Origin: Scybalousia_A sp045221575
Lineage (GTDB): Bacteria; Bacteroidota; Bacteroidia; Bacteroidales; P3
NCBI GenBank assembly: GCA_045221575.1
Contig: JBGUWU010000019.1
Location: 1-64,000, forward strand
Direction: 5' to 3'
DNA: 64,000 bases
A program made the translations under genes and the position numbers. Under the pieces are notes generated by a model that was not told the origin of the DNA, did no database searches, and saw nothing but the letters and a program-made list of their open reading frames with translations. Shown piece by piece: positions 37,394 through 45,691 of the stretch (within the stretch, counting starts at the first letter, position 1; each line of letters opens with the position of its first letter).

Positions 37394-38773
37394 TTAACTA
37401 TTAAGTATCTCTTTTATTCTACTTAGTTGATTTGGTATTCTTATTTTTTGAGGGCATTTTGAAAGACAGATACCACAATCTCTACACTTCATTGCAGTTT
37501 CTTCTTGTTTCAATGCTTTATAAAAACCATTTTGAAATTCTGTTATTTTGCTGTTATAATCGCTTGCTGACTTATCTGGAAGAGGTATTATTCGTTTATC
37601 AATCTTTTCGTTATAGTAAGCAAAGTTTCCTGGAATATTTACCCCAAAAGGACAAGGCATACAATAATTACATTGAGTACAAGGTATAACTGGATAACCC
37701 TCTATTTTGTCTGCTATTCGTTCAAGTAAAAAGTTTTCTTTATTTGTGCAAGGTTCCAAAGGAGAATAAGTCTTTACGTTATCTTCCAAGTCTCTTAAAT
37801 AAGTCATACCACTAAGAGCTGTAAGAACATTAGGATAACTACCACACCAACGGAAAGCCCATGAAGCTAAAGAGCTTTGAGGCTTTGCTGTTTTTAGTTC
37901 TTTTGCTATATCTTCTGGAAGATTAGCCAAACGTCCTCCTCGCAAAGGTTCCATAATAACAACAGGGATATTCATTTGAGTTAGTTTGTTATAAAGATAT
38001 TCTGCATCGGCATCAGGTTGTTCTCCCCATTCGTTTTTAGTTATTGATGCGTGACGCCAATCTACATAGTTCATCTGTATTTGAACAAAATCCCAATGAT
38101 ATTTATTATGCAAGGACAGCATGTAATCAAATATCTTCACATCTCCATGATAAGAAAAACCAAGATTTCTTATCTTTCCCTTCTTTCTTTCTTCAACAAG
38201 AAAATCCAAGATACCGTTATCTAAGAATCTTTCTTTTATTTCATTTTCTCCTCCTCCGCCAATAGAATGCAGAAGATAATAATCTATAACATCAACTTGA
38301 AGATTTTTAAAAGAAGCATAATACATTTTCTTTGCTCCTTCTAATGTTTTAGTTTCTGGAGAAAAGTTTGAAAGTTTAGTTGCTATATAGAACTCTTTTC
38401 TATCATGTTTACTTAGGGCAATTCCTGTTGTTTGCTCACTTTTTCCTCCATGATAGATAGGAGCTGTATCAAAATAATTCACTCCATTTGCAATAGCAAT
38501 ATCAACTAATTTATTAACCTCTTCTTGTTTTATCACCTTATTTTCATTAGGAAGTCGCATCATACCAAAACCTAACAGAGAAACCTTATCATTTGTATTT
38601 CTATTAATACGATAAGTCATTCTTTTGTTAGCTATTGGTTTAACATCTTCTTTAAAAGCTGTTTTTGCTACTGTTTCTATTGGTTTAAGAACCGATGCGC
38701 CCATTAAGGCAACTCCTCCTAAACCTAAACGTTTAAGAAAATCTCTTCTGTTGATATTATTCTTATTCCCCAT
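37394..38773 (-). CDS. Tat-exported aldo/keto reductase with 4Fe-4S ferredoxin domain
   Basis: A 459-aa protein. The N-terminus is a twin-arginine-type leader (NRRDFLKRLGLGG, R9-R10), so folded export with its cofactors is likely. Residues about 50-340 form an aldo/keto reductase barrel (LGFGMMRLP; VNYFDTAPIYHGGKSE; DYYLLHS; GFSYHG). The C-terminus carries two 4Fe-4S-type Cys clusters: C365, C368, C371, C374 and C430, C433, C436, C440 (CRDCGICLSKCP). Such fusions are common in Bacteroidota and other anaerobes; substrates are not known. It has a promoter directly upstream and paired hairpins downstream. Confidence 0.9.
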   Translation of the reverse strand: MGNKNNINRRDFLKRLGLGGVALMGASVLKPIETVAKTAFKEDVKPIANKRMTYRINRNTNDKVSLLGFGMMRLPNENKVIKQEEVNKLVDIAIANGVNYFDTAPIYHGGKSEQTTGIALSKHDRKEFYIATKLSNFSPETKTLEGAKKMYYASFKNLQVDVIDYYLLHSIGGGGENEIKERFLDNGILDFLVEERKKGKIRNLGFSYHGDVKIFDYMLSLHNKYHWDFVQIQMNYVDWRHASITKNEWGEQPDADAEYLYNKLTQMNIPVVIMEPLRGGRLANLPEDIAKELKTAKPQSSLASWAFRWCGSYPNVLTALSGMTYLRDLEDNVKTYSPLEPCTNKENFLLERIADKIEGYPVIPCTQCNYCMPCPFGVNIPGNFAYYNEKIDKRIIPLPDKSASDYNSKITEFQNGFYKALKQEETAMKCRDCGICLSKCPQKIRIPNQLSRIKEILNS

Positions 38774-38814
38774 ATAGTTGAGTGTGTTTTATTTCCTTAT
38801 TATTATTTATTTTG

Positions 38815-38822
38815 CAAATTTA
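38815..38822 (-). promoter_or_regulatory. -7 box of the aldo/keto reductase gene
   Basis: CAAATTTA on the plus strand reads TAAATTTG on the minus strand, 41 bases before the ATG at 38773. Confidence 0.6.
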
Positions 38823-38850
38823 CGAAAAAAAATAAAAACAAACAACTATA

Positions 38851-39243
38851 TCACAATAATTCTGGAATTGTTTTTTGTTGAATATAACCTTGTGATGTTT
38901 TATAAAAAAGAAGGGTGATTACAGAATTTGTAAGTAGAATATATGGAGCTTGTAAGTTAAGATTATATGCGGAAGCTTGTAAAAAAGTTTGTTCATTTAT
39001 TTCTACATTTTTAGCTTTACACTCTACTAACATAAAAGGATTTCCTTGACTATCTCTAACTATTATATCGTAACGTTTCTTTCTTTGACCAACATTGATT
39101 TGTGCTTCCAAAGAAAAACGAGTCAAAGGATAGTTAAACTCGTTATTAAGTATATCAATAGTAAGTTGCCTTACTTCCTCTTCAGGAGTTAAGGCAACAT
39201 ACTTTCTTCTTACTTTATCAAAGATCTGTGGTTTATTCGTCAT
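38851..39243 (-). CDS. HsdR N-terminal domain protein (PD-(D/E)xK-like)
   Basis: A 130-aa stand-alone version of the type I restriction enzyme R-subunit N-terminal domain. The nuclease-like core is RYDIIV with D59 followed by MLVECKAKN with E74 and K76, the PD-(D/E)xK arrangement, and a Gln-containing helix (EQTFLQASAYN) follows. No hsdM, hsdS or helicase part is nearby, so it is not a restriction system by itself. In other Bacteroidales a homologue lies next to holA; here holA is at 6.7 kb. Its start overlaps the end of the receptor gene by 11 bases, which suggests translational coupling. The function is unknown. Confidence 0.8.
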   Translation of the reverse strand: MTNKPQIFDKVRRKYVALTPEEEVRQLTIDILNNEFNYPLTRFSLEAQINVGQRKKRYDIIVRDSQGNPFMLVECKAKNVEINEQTFLQASAYNLNLQAPYILLTNSVITLLFYKTSQGYIQQKTIPELL

Positions 39244-41800
39244 AATTTTCTCCAGAACCTCCTGTGTAGTCTTGTCCAGAAGATTGCTGTGGTTTTACTT
39301 TATTACGTTTCATATTAGCTGTTTTTCCAAAGTTATATGAGAAAGAAAGTCTTACACTACGAGAATAAGGATGACGTTTTGTAAATGAAACATATTGGTC
39401 TGTGTAAGCATAACCCATTCCACCTCTTGTATCAAACACATCTCTAAAGTTAAGACCTATGTTTGCTTGTTTGTTCCATAGAGATTTCTTTATTGCTATA
39501 TCAATATCATATCTTGCATTATCCCTTCCTTGAATATTCTCTCTTGGTGCATAATATCTTCCAGATATTTGAATAGTAAAGTTCTTTGGTAAAGATATTG
39601 TTGTATTTAATTTAGCATTAAAATTAAATGAAGTTGTTTTATCATAATTCAATGCTGTACCATCTTGATAAGCTCCATAGAAATTCATACTTAGATTTGC
39701 TTTCCACCAATCTGTTATATCTCTATCAACAATAACTTCTAAACCATAATTAGAAGAATGTGCAAGATTAACAAAAGTTTGAGCAGTAAGAGAGTTATCA
39801 TCTTCGTTTCCTGCTGCGTCCCAGGCCCAATCAAAACCATAATACTTAGCATTTGTTTCATTCCATAAGAATTGAAAACGTGTCATACCATTATTTACAT
39901 AACGATAGTAAGCAGAAGTAAATATTGTTGTCTTATGAAACATCAAAGACCAGCCTAATTCAAAAGCATTAGTATATTCTGGATCTATATTTGGATTACC
40001 AAAACGTAAATATTCTTTATTTGTTCTATCTATATTAGGCATCATAGTCCAAGGATCAGGACGACGAATACGTCTTGAATAAGATATTTGAAAAGAATTC
40101 ATTTGATTAACTTGATAAGACAAATGAACTGTAGGATACCAAGGATTATAATCTTTATCAAAATTAGTTACTACTCCAGCATAGTCTGTTTTTTTGAAAT
40201 CATTATCAACAAATTCTTTTCTTAATCCAAGTTGTCCTGAGAATTTCTTTCCTATTTGGAAACCATAGGTCGCGTATAGAGCATGTACATATTCTTCTCT
40301 TTCAAAATCATAACTTTCTGTAAGATTTCTAACATGATCATAAGCTGTTATACTTGTTGAAGAGCTTTCACTATAATTAAGATTGTAGCCTATTTCTATT
40401 TGTGATTTTTCACTAAAAGGATGTACATAATGAATATCGGCTACTGCTCTATGGTTATCACTTTCTGATGTATCACCACGCATATAATCTGTAAGAATAT
40501 ATGAAGTCCCATCTGGTTTAAGAAGGCTTGCACCTGCATTATCATATAGTATATTATCTTCTATCTTACGGTTAAACTTACCCCAATTCCATGTAAAACT
40601 TGTATAGAAAAGTTGTCCTTGTTTATCTTTAAAATCTTTTTGATAAGTTAAACCTATATTATTAAATAATCCGTCATTTGTTCCCTCACTTTTATCTTGG
40701 TTGTTTCTTTCATCTGCTGTTAGATTTAAAAGATTTTTGTTAGTAGTTGTAGAATAATCATCTGGCGTATTATGAAGATGAGTATTAAAACTAAGAGAAA
40801 GAGTATTAAATTTATTAATATACCATTCTCCACCTAAACGAATACCTCCGCCAATGCCTGTTTCTCCACCATCTCTCTTAGTTCTTATCATATCTTTTGT
40901 CGCTCCTGTTGATCCTTTTATAAATCTAAGTCCATCTGTAATCATTCCTCTTTTATCATATCTAAAATCTCCTGAAGCAGAAAGAGAAAATCTCTTATTA
41001 GACCAATTAAGACTTGCTGCAATACTTTCCTTTGGCATCCATTTTCTAAGAGAAGTACCTGAAGAAATATTTATATTTCCATTCAGTCCCATATTTCCTT
41101 TTTCCTTAAGAGTAATATTAATAATTCCACTCATTCCTTCTGGGTTATACTTTGCTGATGGATTTGTAATAACTTCTATTTTGTCTATTTGAGAAGCAGG
41201 GATTTGAGCCAAAACACTTGGAACATCATTACCGTACAAAGAAGATGGCTTGCCATCTATTAATAATGTAACGTTGCTTGCTCCTCTAAGAGAAATATTT
41301 CCTTCATCATCTACCTCAACACTTGGAACATCTTCTAAGACATCGCTTGCATTACCTCCTGCAGAAACAAGATTTTGATCTACATTAATAACCCTTTTGT
41401 CTAACTTATATTCCATCATCTGTTTTGCTCCAACTATTTTTACTTCTTCTAATGTTTCACTTGAAGGTTTTAATTTAATAGTACCAATATCAACAGAAGC
41501 ATTCTTTATTTCAATATCTTTGTAATTATCTTTATAACCTACAAAAGAGTACTTTAAAATATATTTTCCTGCTTTACGATTATTGATAGAAAATATTCCG
41601 TTATCATTTGTTATTCCTCCGTCTATAACAATGGAGTCTGCTACTTTAAGCAAAGCAACGCTAACGTATGGTAGAGGTTCAGATGATGTTTCGTCTAAAA
41701 CCTTTCCTGTTATTGAATATTTACCTGGCTGACCTTGTGAATAAACATTTATCGCCAATAAAACCAAAACACTTACGAATAAAAATTTTATTACCTTCAT
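39233..41800 (-). CDS. TonB-dependent receptor, outer-membrane beta-barrel family
   Basis: An 855-aa outer-membrane protein. A signal peptide (1-21, ending NVYSQ) is followed by a carboxypeptidase-regulatory-like domain (about 25-110, YSITGKVLDETSSEPLPYVS), a plug (about 125-235, VLEDVPSVEVDDEGNISLRG and LLIDGKPSSLYG) and a barrel of the OMP_b-brl_3 type. The C-terminus (RLSFSYNFGK, then a Lys/Gln/Gly/Ser-rich tail ending GENYDE) extends past the last predicted strand rather than ending in Phe, as is common in this subfamily. Substrate unknown. Its end overlaps the HsdR-N gene, and it lies 67 bases after the ABC transporter gene. Confidence 0.9.
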   Translation of the reverse strand: MKVIKFLFVSVLVLLAINVYSQGQPGKYSITGKVLDETSSEPLPYVSVALLKVADSIVIDGGITNDNGIFSINNRKAGKYILKYSFVGYKDNYKDIEIKNASVDIGTIKLKPSSETLEEVKIVGAKQMMEYKLDKRVINVDQNLVSAGGNASDVLEDVPSVEVDDEGNISLRGASNVTLLIDGKPSSLYGNDVPSVLAQIPASQIDKIEVITNPSAKYNPEGMSGIINITLKEKGNMGLNGNINISSGTSLRKWMPKESIAASLNWSNKRFSLSASGDFRYDKRGMITDGLRFIKGSTGATKDMIRTKRDGGETGIGGGIRLGGEWYINKFNTLSLSFNTHLHNTPDDYSTTTNKNLLNLTADERNNQDKSEGTNDGLFNNIGLTYQKDFKDKQGQLFYTSFTWNWGKFNRKIEDNILYDNAGASLLKPDGTSYILTDYMRGDTSESDNHRAVADIHYVHPFSEKSQIEIGYNLNYSESSSTSITAYDHVRNLTESYDFEREEYVHALYATYGFQIGKKFSGQLGLRKEFVDNDFKKTDYAGVVTNFDKDYNPWYPTVHLSYQVNQMNSFQISYSRRIRRPDPWTMMPNIDRTNKEYLRFGNPNIDPEYTNAFELGWSLMFHKTTIFTSAYYRYVNNGMTRFQFLWNETNAKYYGFDWAWDAAGNEDDNSLTAQTFVNLAHSSNYGLEVIVDRDITDWWKANLSMNFYGAYQDGTALNYDKTTSFNFNAKLNTTISLPKNFTIQISGRYYAPRENIQGRDNARYDIDIAIKKSLWNKQANIGLNFRDVFDTRGGMGYAYTDQYVSFTKRHPYSRSVRLSFSYNFGKTANMKRNKVKPQQSSGQDYTGGSGENYDE

Positions 41801-41867
41801 ATAATTTTATATTTATTATTTATTTTTACGAAATTACAACGTTTTTTTCTTTAATTTATTATAACTA

Positions 41868-43706
41868 TTACTGTTTTATATGTTTAGAATAATTGACAAG
41901 AGTAGTGTAATAGCCATTTTTCTGCAATAATTCTTGATGAGTTCCCATTTCTACTATCTTTCCTTTATCCAAAACAATAATTTTATCTGCATCTGTTACT
42001 GTTGAAAGTCTATGTGCTATAATTACGATAGTACGATTCTTCATTGCATTATCTATCGCTAAGGATACTTTATGCTCATTTTCTGTATCCATAGCAGAGG
42101 TTGCTTCATCTAATAGTAGTATCCGAGGATTTCTTAACAAAGCTCTTGCAATACAAATTCTTTGTCTTTGTCCGCCAGAAAGAGTAGTACCATTATCTCC
42201 TATATTTGTTTGATATTTTTCTGGCAAAGATTCTATAAACTCATCTATATTTGCTAACCGTGCAACTTCTCTTACTTGTTCTTCTTTTACTCCTTCCAAT
42301 CCAAAGGTAATATTATTATATATTGTATCATTGAAAAGAATCGAATGTTGAGTAACTATGCCTATATGTTTTCTTAGAGAGTTTATGTTAAAATCTCTTA
42401 TATCTACATTGTCTAAACGTATTTCTCCTTTGGTCACATCGGCAAATCGTGGCAATAAATCAAAGATTGTTGTTTTGCCAGCACCAGATGCTCCAACAAT
42501 AGCAACTTTTTCTCCTTTATTTATAGTAAAATTAATATCTTGAAGAGCGAAACTGTCATTACCTTCATACTCAAAGCCAACAGAATTAAAATCTATCTTT
42601 TCATTAAAGCCATTCATCACAATGGCATTAGGCTTTTCTTCTATCTTTTCTTCAGCATCAAGTATCTCATATATTCTTTTGGCTGCTGCCTCTCCTCTTT
42701 TAAAGTTGTAGTAAGCCGTTATCAACTCTTTTATTGGAGAAATAACTCTTGAGAACACCACCGTAAAAGCAATTAATACGCCTGCATTCATCTGACCTTT
42801 CAATACAAAAACGCCTCCTGCTATAATAACGATAGAAAGTATCATCATAGAAAAAAACTCCGACAAGGGAGAAGCCAAAGCATTCTTGCCAATAACTTTA
42901 TTACTTATCTTTTCATATGCTCTATTGTGTATATTGAAGCGAGATTGCATAACGCTTTCTGCTTTTAAGCCTTTGGTAGTCTTAATAGTAGAAAGTGCTT
43001 CCTCAGAAAAAGATAACAAATCTGCTGCTTTTTGTTGTGTTTTTATACTATCTTTATTCAGTTTCACAGAAACTTTTCTTATTAAAGCCATAGGAAGAGG
43101 TAGCACTAACAAAACAAACAACATAAACTGCCAATTAGTAATAAACAAAGCAATAGCAAAAACAATTATCATCAAAGGGTCTTTAACAACCATTTGAAGA
43201 CTCGTTGCTGCTGTCCATTCTACTATGCTACAATCGGAAGTAAGCCTTGAAACAACATCACCTCTTCTTATATTAGAAAAATAAGAAATAGGTAAAATGG
43301 TTAGTTTCTTGTATATATCTATTCTTAAATCATTAAGTATGCCATTGCGTATAGGCACAACAAAATAAAGACCTAAGTATCTAAATAGATTAGATAGAAA
43401 AGTAAATAATGTAAAAAAGCAACAAATATACGACAGACAAATAAAAAAGCCTTGAGTTTCTTTGTAGTAGTTTAGATAATAAGCAACCGTTCCTACTATT
43501 GCATCTTTCGACAAGGCAAAATCTGGCAAAGATTCTGGTGCTTCTACTAATCCGAACAAGATACTAATAAAAGGAACTATCATTACTATGGAAAAAAGAT
43601 TGAAAACAATATGTAGAAAATTAAAAAAGATATTCAGTAAGATATATCTTTTGTAATTAAACATATATCTTAAAATTCTAAATATGTTTTGCATACTTTT
43701 AAACAT
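41868..43706 (-). CDS. ABC transporter, fused permease-ATPase (MsbA-like)
   Basis: A 612-aa half-transporter with six predicted helices (about 20-330) and a C-terminal ATPase. Walker A is GASGAGKTT at about 405-413, the signature LSGGQRQR, Walker B ILLLDEATSAMD and the H-loop AHRLSTV. Length and layout fit lipid or drug exporters such as MsbA, which flips lipid A across the inner membrane; assignment to lipid A is inference. It lies 15 bases downstream of ddl, within a MerR-ddl-ABC operon. Confidence 0.9.
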   Translation of the reverse strand: MFKSMQNIFRILRYMFNYKRYILLNIFFNFLHIVFNLFSIVMIVPFISILFGLVEAPESLPDFALSKDAIVGTVAYYLNYYKETQGFFICLSYICCFFTLFTFLSNLFRYLGLYFVVPIRNGILNDLRIDIYKKLTILPISYFSNIRRGDVVSRLTSDCSIVEWTAATSLQMVVKDPLMIIVFAIALFITNWQFMLFVLLVLPLPMALIRKVSVKLNKDSIKTQQKAADLLSFSEEALSTIKTTKGLKAESVMQSRFNIHNRAYEKISNKVIGKNALASPLSEFFSMMILSIVIIAGGVFVLKGQMNAGVLIAFTVVFSRVISPIKELITAYYNFKRGEAAAKRIYEILDAEEKIEEKPNAIVMNGFNEKIDFNSVGFEYEGNDSFALQDINFTINKGEKVAIVGASGAGKTTIFDLLPRFADVTKGEIRLDNVDIRDFNINSLRKHIGIVTQHSILFNDTIYNNITFGLEGVKEEQVREVARLANIDEFIESLPEKYQTNIGDNGTTLSGGQRQRICIARALLRNPRILLLDEATSAMDTENEHKVSLAIDNAMKNRTIVIIAHRLSTVTDADKIIVLDKGKIVEMGTHQELLQKNGYYTTLVNYSKHIKQ

Positions 43707-43721
43707 AGAAAGAATAGCTTT

Positions 43722-44702
43722 TTACAGAATTTCCGCCATTTGTGTGTAGTAAAGCCAATGAACATCTTTACCCATTGCCCTTACTTGATTGGGAACTATA
43801 CTATTAAGACTTTGTCCAGGAGTCGTATTAACTTCTAAAAAATACAATTTATCTGTTTCTTTATTATATATATAGTCTATTCTGCAAACACCTTTACAAT
43901 TTAAATCCTTATAGATTCGCACTGTAGTACGTTGAACAAGTTCTTTTAGTTTTTCGCTTATTCTTGCAGGAACTATCTCATCTGTTGTGCCATTATATTT
44001 TGCTTCATAGTCAAAAAACTCTGCTTTGGGTACTATCTCAGTTACAGGAAAGGCCATAACTTCTCCTTTTTCCATAAATACTCCGCAAGATAGTTCTACA
44101 CCAGGAATAAACTCTTCTATCAATACCTTAGAATGAACTTCAAAAGCTCGCTTTATCGCACCTTTAAGTTCTGATTTTTCTTTTACTTTTGACATTCCTA
44201 TTGAGGAACCTCCCTGAGATGGCTTAACAAAAACAGGCAGACTAACCTTTGAAAGAATATCATCAATATTTATTTCTTCGTTGTCGTATATAGTAACATT
44301 CTTTGCCACATTAACAACATTGGCTTCTCTTACCACAGCATTACATGTTGTCTTATCAAAAGTAACAGTAGAACAAAGAGCATCACAAGTATTGTATTTT
44401 ATTCCCAACATATCAAAATAACCTTGTAATAAACCATTCTCTCCTGGTGTTCCATGCACTATAATAAATACTCCATCAAATTTCACCTTTTCCCCTTTTA
44501 TCTCAAGAGAAAAGTCGTCTTTATTAACATGGTATCTTTCACCATCTTTTTCGTAATACCAATCTTCTTTTGTTAATATTATCTTATAAAGATTGAAATC
44601 ATCTTTGAGATTATCTTCTATTTGTTGAGCAGATTGTAAAGATATAACATATTCACCTGAATAGCCACCACAAACTAAGGCTATTGTCTTTTTATTATTC
44701 AT
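43722..44702 (-). CDS. ddl: D-alanine--D-alanine ligase
   Basis: A 326-aa ATP-grasp enzyme making the D-Ala-D-Ala dipeptide of peptidoglycan. Visible motifs are GGYSGEYVISLQSA (usually GGxSxEHxVS; His is replaced by Tyr here), HGTPGENGLLQGYFD (usually GEDG), KPSQGGSSIGMSKV, EFIPGVELSCGV and the Mg2+ site LEVNTTPGQS. The catalytic Glu of the first motif is kept, so the enzyme should be active. Its start overlaps the end of the MerR gene by 8 bases, indicating coupled translation. Confidence 0.95.
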   Translation of the reverse strand: MNNKKTIALVCGGYSGEYVISLQSAQQIEDNLKDDFNLYKIILTKEDWYYEKDGERYHVNKDDFSLEIKGEKVKFDGVFIIVHGTPGENGLLQGYFDMLGIKYNTCDALCSTVTFDKTTCNAVVREANVVNVAKNVTIYDNEEINIDDILSKVSLPVFVKPSQGGSSIGMSKVKEKSELKGAIKRAFEVHSKVLIEEFIPGVELSCGVFMEKGEVMAFPVTEIVPKAEFFDYEAKYNGTTDEIVPARISEKLKELVQRTTVRIYKDLNCKGVCRIDYIYNKETDKLYFLEVNTTPGQSLNSIVPNQVRAMGKDVHWLYYTQMAEIL

Positions 44703-45030
44703 TCTCTGGTTCTTTTATTTGTTTTTTCAATTCCAATAAAAATTGTTTCGCTTGTGTTAAAGTATCTAAAACTTCTTTATATTCATTGTTTTGATACCTT
44801 TCTTCTTTCATTGCCTTTTTTGCTCCATCTAAAGTAAAATGCTTTTCTCTTGTAAGATATACTATTTGTCTTACAAGCTCTACATCTTGTTTAGTATAAA
44901 AACGCACTCCTCGTTTGTTTTTATTTGGTTTTAATTTACTAAATTCTGTTTCCCAAAATCTAAGTGTGGAATAAGGCAAATCAAATTCCTTGGACACTTC
45001 TGCTATAGAATAATAAAGTTTGTCGTCCAT
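44695..45030 (-). CDS. MerR family transcriptional regulator
   Basis: The ATG at 45030 gives 111 aa; a longer frame starting with TTG at 45057 would begin inside the -7 box (45055-45062) and is rejected. The winged helix-turn-helix is clear near the N-terminus (YSIAEVSKEFDLPYSTLRFWETEF, with RFYTKQDVELVRQIVYL completing the wing), followed by a dimerising coiled coil. There is no effector-binding domain and no Cys pair, so it is of the short MerR type whose signal is unknown. This short MerR beside ddl may be a local regulator or simply an operon partner. Confidence 0.9.
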   Translation of the reverse strand: MDDKLYYSIAEVSKEFDLPYSTLRFWETEFSKLKPNKNKRGVRFYTKQDVELVRQIVYLTREKHFTLDGAKKAMKEERYQNNEYKEVLDTLTQAKQFLLELKKQIKEPENE

Positions 45031-45054
45031 CGTTCTTTTTGTTTTATTAAGACG

Positions 45055-45062
45055 CAAAATTA
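45055..45062 (-). promoter_or_regulatory. -7 box of the MerR-ddl-ABC operon
   Basis: CAAAATTA on the plus strand reads TAATTTTG on the minus strand, 24 bases before the chosen ATG at 45030. Confidence 0.6.
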
Positions 45063-45341
45063 CTAAAAATTATTGTATTAGAAATAACTTAACACAATAA
45101 AATACAAAAAAAGTAGCAATTGCTATATTCTAACAAGCACTACTTCAAAAAACTCTTTTCAAATATTATTCTTTTAATAATTATTCGTGTATTTTAATAT
45201 TTTAACTACTATTCAGAACAATCTCCTTTTTTGTCTTTATATACCATTTACTGCAAAAAAGTTCAAAAGAACTTCGCGGACGGATATTGCCCCTATAAAA
45301 GAATCGGTTGTCCGTCAGCGAAATTTTGATACTTATCAAAA

Positions 45342-45467
45342 AACATCAACTTTTAATAAATTAAAATCAACTCTTCGTAAATCAAAACCAACTTTTGGTA
45401 AATTAAAACCAACTCTTTGTAAATTAAAATCAACTTTTATTTTTCTAAAATCAAATCTTATTTTCGA
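45342..45467. repeat. 21-bp tandem repeat array (6 units)
   Basis: Six consecutive 21-base units begin at 45342, 45363, 45384, 45405, 45426 and 45447. The consensus is approximately AAAATCAACTCTTTGTAAATT, and units 2-4 differ from one another at only a few positions. Because 21 is a multiple of three, the array also reads as a seven-residue peptide repeat, but that frame has no other gene-like property. Upstream (about 45273-45323) a longer imperfect hairpin pairs TTCGCGGACGGA with TCCGTCAGCGAA. A copy of the palindromic repeat follows directly. Confidence 0.85.
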
Positions 45468-45468
45468 T

Positions 45469-45649
45469 AATTAGAAATTGGCGGATTAACGATTATATAC
45501 TCAGTCGTCATGCGTTATTGCCGGCGGAGGCTCTCCGCCAATTTTCTTGTAGCAATTTGGCTGTCTTATTCTAAGCCACCCCAATTTCTTGCGGTAATTT
45601 GGCCGTCTTATTCTAAGCCACCCCAATTTCTAATTTCTCATTTCTAATT
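45469..45649. repeat. Palindromic mosaic repeat, copy 3 (rearranged)
   Basis: The left end AATTAGAAATTGG (45469-45481) pairs with CCAATTTCTAATT (45623-45635), and a further AATTAG-type word closes the element. Module B lies in the same orientation as copy 2 and carries a strong hairpin, GGCGGAG (45523-45529), loop GCT, CTCCGCC (45533-45539). Module A is inverted relative to copies 1 and 2 and present twice as a 42-bp direct repeat (45541-45582 and 45583-45624, 5 differences). The element runs into the manA promoter region. Confidence 0.85.
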
Positions 45650-45656
45650 AAATTTG

Positions 45657-45664
45657 TATCTTTG
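45657..45664 (+). promoter_or_regulatory. -7 box of manA
   Basis: TATCTTTG matches TAnnTTTG, 28 bases before the ATG at 45692. The -33 position falls inside the end of the palindromic repeat, so the repeat may supply or replace part of the promoter. Confidence 0.65.
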
Positions 45665-45691
45665 CAGACAGAAAATAAAAGAAAACTATAT

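Noticed and set aside
38851..39243. Type I restriction-modification system
   Set aside because: Only the isolated N-terminal nuclease-like domain is present; there is no helicase, methylase or specificity gene.
45342..45467. CRISPR array
   Set aside because: Units are contiguous with no spacers, too short and degenerate, and no cas genes are present.
45187..45474. A 95-aa open frame with a seven-residue KLKSTF-like repeat
   Set aside because: It is the translation of the 21-bp noncoding array, which is a multiple of three and so keeps the frame. There is no promoter or natural protein composition, and sister arrays do not keep an open frame.
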